This document shows positions 50,101-60,300 of a stretch of DNA of 64,000 nucleotides, piece after piece. The DNA lies in NCBI GenBank assembly GCA_963978895.1, contig OZ022238.1, positions 27,605,117 through 27,669,116 on the forward strand. Direction: 5' to 3'. A program made the translations under genes and the position numbers. The stretch is from Erpobdella octoculata (Eukaryota; Annelida; Clitellata; Hirudinida; Erpobdellidae). The notes beneath the pieces are model-generated. The model was given only the letters and a program-made list of their open reading frames with translations, ran no database searches and was not told the DNA's origin. Position 1 is the stretch's first letter. Each line of letters opens with the position of its first letter.

Positions 50101-53100
50101 CAGATATTTCTGGATAAAAATTTGTATGAGGTTTTGAAAATTTTTTAGAAAAAGTGCCTACGACTAACCCTTCCAGTCATCAGGTATTTCTGGAGCAAAA
50201 AGTGCATAAGGTTTTGGAAAAGTACACGTGACTATACCCTCCCCCTGGTCATCAGCTATTTTCGGAATAAAAGTTTATCATTAAGAGTATAGATTTTAGA
50301 ATATGAAGATTTCTGAAAAATTTTGTCCTCTTCATGCTTTTGCTAAAATGACGCTCCTGATTTTAAAAAATGTTTCTGAAAACTTTTCAACTTTGTTTTT
50401 AAAAACTGATAACTGAGAAAAGGAATGTAGGTTTGTAGGTAATTTTTCAAGAATTTTAAAAACTGTTGTTTAAAATTTTATACCTATTTTTAAAAAAAAA
50501 AAATGACGCTCTAATTTCTAGGATTTTGCGTCCCGTTATTTTTTTGGAACGATGCGATATGATTTCTGAACTTTGTCTCGAATTAAACGATACGATACGA
50601 GACGCCTCGAACAATAACGAGGCGATTCCGATACGATACGATATCGGGATCTCGACTGAAGTGGAAATTTTGTCTCGAATAAAACGAGATAACATAGAAT
50701 GATGAACTATACGTGACAGACAATATTAATAACTACATTAAAGGAATTCATTAAAAAAAATATTTAAATATTAATAAATTTATAAAAATTTACTAAATTT
50801 AATTTTTTTTTTAAACTTGAAATAAGTTTCATTTGTTTAGTTTCGGTACATCTATTTGTCTAAATTTAGACTCTAATTAAAACGCTACCGCCGATAGTAA
50901 CTATTTATTTAGTTCGCATTATGCTGTAGTTTATCAAATTAATTCAATGATTTTACTTGCCGATGAAAAGAAAAAGAAAAATTACTTTTTCAACTAATTG
51001 AAAAGTAGAAAACCTTCTAGCACACCAATAGAATGACATTTTTAGGCAATTCAATAGTGAAAGTGGAATAACCAATGGAGATAGAAATAGATTACAGATT
51101 AATGAGATTACTAAGATTACGTGAGATTGACTCCTCTGCAGCCTTGTCCTTTTACAGTTGACGATTTGTCCTCCTGCCGAGAAAACCCGCTCGGATGTGG
51201 CTGAACTTGCCGGGACACGCAGCCACTTTCGGTCGGACTCAGCCAGCAGGGGGAATTTCACCTGGTTAGCCTTCCACCATGCCAGACAAGACTCCTTGAT
51301 TACGTCCTTGTTTATGGGCATGGCGGCGTACGTGTCTCACTTGGCCTCAATGTTGGACTTTTTTGGCGCTGACGTCACAACTTTCGGCTCCTCATCAGCC
51401 ATTGACTGAAGTAGATGGTCATCAATATCAATGTCTTCACTGTCGAAGTCCTGAAGTTCTTCCACTGCTTTGCCAAGAGCCTGGGCCAGCCATGTCTTGT
51501 GGCTGTCATGCTCCTTCACAAGGAGGTTATGGGCCCACTCAAACCTGCCGCTTTCTTTAGGGCAAAACCGCGATAAAGCAAGTTGAGCAAGTTCCCAATG
51601 GCATAGTGAGGTACGTGTGAGCCGTAATCCGGAAAACGAGTGATAAGGTTCTTCTTCAGGACATTGAAAAACATTTCTGCCGCTGTTGAGACTCTAGACC
51701 GGATGGCGTTGTCCAGCCAGGCATGCATGCCAAACACCTGGGCAGTGAACTGTGGCACCCTGATCACTAGAACACATCTGACACGTCGTTGAACCGCTCG
51801 AGGATGTGGTGTATTTCCTCAAAAAGGTTGAAGTCCTCCTCACTTGGCACGTTTTTGGCGACATTTGCTGGATTATGTCTGGGGTCTTGGGCGATGCTCT
51901 CTAGGGGTCGACGCATTTTGAGCACGCTATTTATCATGAAGTACACCGAGTTCCACTGTGTGGCCACAGGCGTAATCAGCTTGACGAAGGAGAGGTTGGC
52001 GACGTCAATGTTGGTCGGGTCATCCTTCAGTGCTTGAATTTCGCTTCGAATTCGAGCGTTGGCCTGGTGACTTTTTGTGGCAACGAGTGACCAGCTTGAT
52101 GCAGCGGCTGACAGTCTCATTCATACCGGGAGACTGCTTGACGCTGTCGTTCATAACAAGGTTGAGCAGATGGTCTGTGCAAACAAGAGACTTGTCGATC
52201 TATGAACACCTCGGCTTTTTTGCCCAAATCTAGGGAGGGGACTATTACTCCATGCACCCGGCTCATATGCATCTGATCTTTAATACATATAAAGCCACCT
52301 GAATTGTGGTAACAACTCCACTGCTCTTGCGCTAATTATCTCTCTTTCACATCTATCTTTTTCTTCCTTTCTTTTCTATTTTTGTGTTTTTTCCTCTCCC
52401 TCTCCATAGTGAAACCCATGGGATGTCAGCTGACGTTTTGAAGCTCGGAAGATTATTATAAATTTAATCCGTTTAAAAAAAATTATATTTTAATTAAACA
52501 AAAATAAAATTTAAAAAGCATAATTATTAAAAAATAAATTAAAGAAGCTTATTGATAAAGACAACACACACTTTCATAGTAACTATAAACATCTTTTGTT
52601 TAGTATCTACCATGTAATATTTTTACAATGTGATGTTGCTGTTAAATTTTCTGTCATAAAAGCATGTTTTTAATTTTTTAAATTAACTTTCACTTGTTCC
52701 CTTTTCTTCTTTTTTATTCTTTCTCTTTTCACTTTTTCTTTTTTTTTCATCTCTCTCTCTCTTTCCGTTTTTTGTCTCTCGGTGCTTCTTTTTCCCTCTT
52801 TTTTAAATCTTTTATATTAACTTCACCCTGTTTGCTTGCTTGAGCCATACATTGGGACCCTATACAACTCAAAAAACCAATTTCCCTATATCCAATCTAG
52901 TTGAAATTTGGTTGGTGAATGCACTGCAGACATTACATTCTATTTGATAAATTACTGTCATCAAAAAACATTTCGCAAAACGTTTTTAGATGCCGAATTA
53001 AAAATTTATAAAGAATTTAAAAAAATGAAGTTTTTTATGGTTTTCTTGTTAAATATTTTATATTAACTTTACCATGTTTGCTTGCTTGCTTACATGCTTG

Positions 53101-54311
53101 CTACCACTCAAAAAAACAACAGACATTAGCTTATATTTTCAATCATCACAATTGAGTTGAAATTTTGTGGTTTTATTGGTTGCTGTGGACTTTACATTGT
53201 GTTAAATTTTCATATCGACGACAACATTTGAGTGAATTATAGAATAAAATTGATTAAAATTTTAAAAAAAATTACAAATTTTATGTAGAGAAACGAATTT
53301 TGAATTTTTAGTTTTTTTAAAGAAAGCGACATTTAATTTTCAAATTTTTAATGAAAATTTTTTTTATTTTATATTGATTTGAAAGTTTCTTAAATTTTCA
53401 ATGCTTACATACTTCACATATTAAGTATTTAGATTTAGTCGCCGAATTACAAAATTATAAAGGATTTAAAAAAAAGACATTTTTATGGATTTCTTGTTGT
53501 TTCCCTGTATTCCTCCTTTTAATTGTTTTTTTCTTTCTATCTCTCTATTTCCTTCGTTTTTTGTTTCTCTCTCTCCCTTTCCTGCCTTCTTTTTGTTTAT
53601 CTTTCTCTCCCTCTTCTTCCCTCTTTTTGTTTTTTTCTCTCTTTTTTTTCTCTTTATTTCCTTATCTTTTTCTCTCTCTAATTCTCTTTCTCTATTTGTG
53701 TGTGTGTATCTTTCTCTGTATGCAAATCTTGCAAGTAAAATTTAACCAGCTTTTTGACTAGCTAGGGAGCTGAAACTTTCAGCATAGCTTTATATTGGAT
53801 GACAATACATGATTCAATTAAAAAAAAAGTTTGTGTTGAAAAACTCGTTTTTTTTCTTTTTCATTTCTCTTTTTTGTTTCTTTTCTTTCTCTCTATCTCT
53901 CGAGTAGTACCTGCCATTTTTCCAAGTTAATGTAGATGTTAATACAGAATCAATTGAGCATACCGTATTTAGATGTCTATCAGCAGGGCATTGCAGTGAA
54001 AGTAAACTTTGAATAGGGAATAGGAATAATATTTTAGTCCAACAACCAACAAGTCAGATTATTAAACCAAAATGTAGTCCAAAATTCTGGTTTGTGTGGC
54101 AATAATTGCACGGCTTGTGCAACTTATCTTGCTACTCTCTTTGTTTTATTCTTGTAAAAAAACAACTCAGATTTATCTTAGTAATGAATAATTTTGTTCT
54201 GGCTAAATAACTTAATGTAATATATATTTATGTATAATACGTATATATGTTTGCTTGCACGAATGATTAGTCATTTTATTTAATTTTTATCTAATAAAGC
54301 TCAAAAATGTC

Positions 54312-54343
<32 letters not shown>

Positions 54344-57300
54344 ACATATATTTTTATGAATATTTAAATACTATTTATTATCATTTATTTATATTTATCT
54401 AAAAGGATTTATAAAAATAATTATCTATTTATTAGTACTAGTTCAGTTAAATATTTTGTTGATTCTTTCTAGATTTGGAACACATCGGTGATGTCACAGT
54501 TATTAATAATGATGCAATAAACTCATTGTCTGCTGAACCATCTTGCTTTACAGCTGAAACTCCTGTTGTTACGAGTCAAGTGCCAGATGAAAGCAATAGT
54601 GGTATTTATTTATTGATAACAAGTTAAAACAAATATTTATTTATTAACTAAATTGTTTATAGAAAGTTTTATTTATCTACTACCATTATGAGTTGAAACA
54701 TTTTTTTAAGGATTTCTTGTAGAAGCAGAAAACACTGGTGATGGCGCAGTTGATTTTTCTTCTTCATTTGAAAAGTACCTGACTGAAAGTCTTATGAATG
54801 GTCAGTATATTACAGGTGCTGCCCATTCAGATATTGATGTTCCTCCTTGCACAGACCTTGGTGATCCAAAAATAACCAGTCTGGAATCCTCTAGCAGTGT
54901 TTGTGAAGCGGAAGATACTTCTTTACCTTCTTCAAGAGAACTGCCATTTTTTTCATCATCTGACGTGTCTTCAGGTGCAGAGAAAGTGGATAGTGTACTC
55001 AACACATGTAATGATGACAATAATAATGATGGTGGTGGTGCAGTTGAAAGTTCAAGTGCAGAAGAAAAATCAAGGTTTGATGATGTTTTGTGACCATTAA
55101 GTTTTATGTTTATGTTTTTGTTTTTAATTATTAATTTATTGTAATGTTAAAAATGCTTCTATAAAGAAATTGGAAATTGGAAATTATATATTAATTACAC
55201 ATTTACTAATTGCACACTTTTACTTTGACTTCTCTGTCTGTCAATCTGTAGTCAAAATTTGCAATCGATTTTAAACTAACTTCCCGATGAGCTAGAGACT
55301 TAAAAATTTAAACATACCTCCAAACTGATTAACAATGCATTCTATCAATATTTCAGATCGATTGGACAAAATTTAATTAAATAATTATTTTTTATATTTT
55401 CGTCGAGCTATTTATTGTCTATGCTAATATGTTTGTTGTTTATGTAGTAAAAATATAAAAGTGTGTTTTTAAAAAACTTTTTTTGCTTCACTTGTTTTTA
55501 TTTCCAATTTTGTTAGCACTCCCACTAAAACAATGGAGCCTCATGACTCGAAAAGGTCACTGAAGAGGAAAAGATCAAGTACTCCATTCAAATCACCGTC
55601 ATCTTCATCAGAAACGGACAGTCCTCTTGCAAAAAGGAGAAAGATCATGTCCAGTCTTCAAAGTGAAGATACTATCGAAGAAAGTAAATATAGAGTTGCA
55701 CATATGTTTTAATTATGTTTCACTAAATTTTTATTAAGCTGGTTTAATGTTCTAGATGGTCTTCTTAAAGAAATTTTCTGTCATAATAAGAATCAAGTAA
55801 ATGTTGAACTTTGTGACAAATCTCCTGTGTTTGATTCTCTTACTTCAAATGATTTCAATGCTGAAAAAGAGTTTGTCGTGTCATCAGACAATCGGAAAGG
55901 AAGGATCGACCATGCTCTTGCTATAAAAAGTAACAGCCCAATAGAGTTGTCTGATTTTCGAGTTGTTGACGAGTTTGTAGACATTATTCCTGAAGGAAAT
56001 GAGAATAATTATGACAACATCCCCTGTAATATTGGCACAAGTTATTTGAATGAAGATGTTATTGAAACAGATGATCCTTGTAGTGATGGTGATGATGATG
56101 GTGATGACTCAGACACTAACGATTATACAATAAACAATGATAGAATGAGCAGTGATAACATTCCTGGTCAATTTGATAATTGTATTGATGAATGTACGTT
56201 TGTTCAAGATGCATCGTGTTTGTTAGTAGATAAATCTTTGCAAGTTTCAGTTGAAAATGAAGAAAGTTTAATAGGAAAGAACGATCGTGTAGAAGAGGAA
56301 CATAATAATAATAATGATAATGATGCTGAAAAATATTTGATTCTTGATGAAGTCACTCTGACTCATGAAGATGCCCCAGGGGTCACTTCAGATTTTGAAG
56401 TTCTCAATAATAATTCACCGCCACCTACGCAATACCACAGCTTTGATAAACAATCTAATCCCAGTTCATGTTCTAACGGTTCAGATGTGAAATTATCTCA
56501 AGAAACTTTTTGTACTTGTCCCTCCCAGGTGAGTGCTCAGCTTGTTATTTGTTGTGATTGCAAGTTTTTCTACTTCTAATTAATTTCTTTTATTTATTTC
56601 ATCATCATCATTTATTTTTAAAACGTCCCTATTCCACGCTAGGCTAGGGTCGGACGTTTTTCCATATCAGGCCCCTCCACAAGTCACGATCCAGGGCAGA
56701 CTGGCTCTAGCCGAGCTCATCCATGTCTTTCTTCACACATTCCCACCAAGTCTTTCTACTTCTACCTTTACTTTTCACTCCTATAACATCCACATCTCTA
56801 ATTGCCGAAACCCAATCATCTGCACTTTTACGCTCCAAATGTCCAAACCACCTTAGTCTTCCACGTCTCACCACATCAGCCACACAAGGAACATCCAGAA
56901 GGCTATACAAATCCACACTGCGTGCACGATCATTCAACGAAAACACCACACATCCATCTAACCATCATACGCTCTGCCCTTTCTAAACTTCTTAGATTTT
57001 CCACCTTCATAGACTTTGTTTCAGTGCCATAAACAAGGACACTTTGAACACAGGCACTATACACCTTTCCTTTCACATGAAAGGATGCACCACGGGTGGT
57101 CAAGATAGGAGATAACTCTTTGAATTTAGCCCAGGCAGAACGCACTCACAGCCTCTTCTACTCCTCCTCCTGCACCTAATGTGCCACCTAGGTAACAGAA
57201 CTTGGTCACACACTCCACTTTTAACCCTGGCTCAACCTCACTTAACAACTCATTCTGAGCAGAACCACCAGCCACACAACTCTTACAACGGAAGCCAACA

Positions 57301-60300
57301 AGATCTTTCAAACTACCCAAAATGCCACTGCACCTTTTATGGACCCAACTCTTACAATCCACACAACAAATAGAGTTAGAGCCAACACCTTTTCTGCATA
57401 CACTACATGGCCATTTACCCGACTTCTCCACCTGTCCCATTCCGGCCCTACACTTCATGATTTTTGTCTTACTGGCATTCACTCTGAGACCTTTCGCTTC
57501 CATGCCAATTTTAACTTTTCCAGGAGAGAATCTTCTGTCCCAGCTAATAAAACAAGATCATCAGCATAGAGCAGTTCCATTGGCAAGCCTACCCTGAGCT
57601 CCCGTGATAAGGCCTCTAAAACAATGATAAACAGCAATGGGCTGAGAACTGAACCCTGATGCACTCCAGCCTTAATGCTGAAAGCATCACTTTCCTTCCC
57701 ATTCACTCTCACCACTGTCGCTGCATCATCATACATAGTTCTTATCATGGAAACTAACCATTCATCCACACCTAGACATCTCAGAGCCCACCACACTATC
57801 TTACGAGGTACTCTATCAAATGCCTTTTCAAGATCAACGAAGGCCATCCACAGATCTTTGTTCTTGGCAAGATACTTTTCCTGCAGCTGACGAACTATGA
57901 AAATAGCATCGGTAGTACCTTTCCCCATCATGAAACCAAACTGCATACCATCAATTTTCACAATCTTCCTTACTCTTTTTTCAATCACCCTCTCTAAAAC
58001 TTTCATTGCATGTTCTAATAGTTTAATGCCCCTGTATGAGCCACACGCTAATGCATCGCCTTTCCCCTTGTAAACATTCACCATCCAGCTCTTATTCCAG
58101 TCTACAGGGGCCGTATGCATGAAGAGCGAGTAAGCTACTTGCAGAGTAAGCACTACTATCCGAGTAGCTATTCTCGGAGTAGCGTGCGACAGAACTTGGT
58201 ATGCATGACGTCCGAGTAGAGCATTGAATAGTTACTCCGCTGACTGACACATTCTGAGTCATGTTACTCTGCGAAACTGCGAACTTACACGTTCTTAATT
58301 TAGTGTTTATGATAGGTTCGAGTGGTTGATAGTTGTTTTAAGAAGTTTTTAAAGTATAAGTTAGTGTTATGTTTAATCTATAAACACTTTTAAGATCATA
58401 TATATTTTAACATATATTAAAAATTTTATTCATCAACACTTTTCTGTAATTTTGAATATCTAATCTGACATAACATTTATTCAGCCAACTAGTGTAAATA
58501 ATGTTAATTCTCATTAGAATTTACAGAAAACATACTAAGCCAACTAGTCCTAGACTCAAGCAATAATGTGTCAAGCATATTTTGTTTTTTGTGGAATGTG
58601 ACACATTCCTGTTTTATAAAATCTTGATTTTTTTATTATTTCATTAGCTGTATACTTGAATAACACCAGAATTGATTTTGTTAATAATTATTATTGAATT
58701 TACATAACAAAGGTGAAAATATTATGGTTTATCTATAACAACATCAAACTGAAAGAAAAAGAAACTGTGGCAATGTTGAAATTCTTTCAACACCAAAACA
58801 AGTTTGCCTCAAAACCATGAAAAGTTTTCAAAACTAACATAATTATTTAACTTAGAAAACTTTATTCATGTCATCACAAAGTTCACAACTTTGAATATTT
58901 CCTTATTACTCTTGAAATATGTAAATATATTCGTTTCCGGTTGTCTATTGATCTTCAAATTTCGACGTGTTTATTACTTTCCTTATTATGCTAATTGTGT
59001 GAGTAATTGTGATATTTGGTCGTCATGTTTCTTGGTGTTAAAATTTTATGGTTTTGGTAACTTCCATAAACTACTTAGATTTGAAAGCACTTTATGCACC
59101 TATTAAAACCTGAAAGTTTTCAAATTTGAAAGATATTTATATCAAGACAGATGCCTAGTTCATTTCTCACACTGTTTTAAAAATTTGAATTTGTCAACTT
59201 TTTTTTTATTAAAGTTTACAATTATAAAGTTACCAATATATATAAATTTTTACTTTGTACGATTGAAGACCGACGAACTTAACAAACCAACTAACAATCT
59301 GGCTACATTAGTTCATTTTCTAGCATAATCCAGCCTTACACCTGCTAGCTGTGGGGAGTAATGTTGCGCTAACGTAATGCTCCCAAGAAACGCTACTCAT
59401 GCATACCAATTTTATCGGTATTCTCAGAGTAAGACGTTTTTACTCCCATCTTGGTGTTAAAATTTTATGGTTTTGGTAACTTCCATAAACTACTTAGATT
59501 TGAAAGCACTTTATGCACCTATTAAAACCTGAAAGTTTTCAAATTTGAAAGATATTTATATCAAGACAGATGCCTAGTTCATTTCTCACACTGTTTTAAA
59601 AATTTGAATTTGTCAACTTTTTTTTTATTAAAGTTTACAATTATAAAGTTACCAATATATATAAATTTTTACTTTGTACGATTGAAGACCGACGAACTTA
59701 ACAAACCAACTAACAATCTGGCTACATTAGTTCATTTTCTAGCATAATCCAGCCTTACACCTGCTAGCTGTGGGGAGTAATGTTGCGCTAACGTAATGCT
59801 CCCAAGAAACGCTACTCATGCATACCAATTTTATCGGTATTCTCAGAGTAAGACGTTTTTACTCCCATAGTAGAACTACTCTGGCGACATGCATACGGCC
59901 CCAGGGGTTTTACCATCTTTAACAACTGCATTACACACTTCAGTCATCCACACTATGCCAACAGCCCCAGCAGCTTTCAACATGTCTGCCACCACTCCTG
60001 AAGGTCCTGCTGCCTTGTTACACTTCATCTTATGGATTGCATTACTAACTTCCAGAGTAGTTAACTTTTCACTAGGTCCACAAACAGGACTTACACGAGT
60101 TAGACCATTTGCATCCCAAGTGAACTCCTCATTAGAAATTCTAACATAATGCGCTCTCCATACCTCCAACAACCTACTATCCTCAGCTACAAACTTACCT
60201 TCATTGTCTTTCACGCAGTTGGCCCCCACTACATCCCGGTTTAGCTGCATTAGCTGCTTGGCTACCCTGAACACATTTCCTTTCCTGTCCTCCCTATCCA

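Noticed and set aside
53485..53761. Phe/Ser/Leu-rich frames resembling membrane segments
   Set aside because: Low-complexity C/T tract in an intron.
56723..57597. Plus-strand frames antisense to the LINE (also 59889-60919)
   Set aside because: Shadows of the minus-strand LINE, which has catalytic motifs in order.
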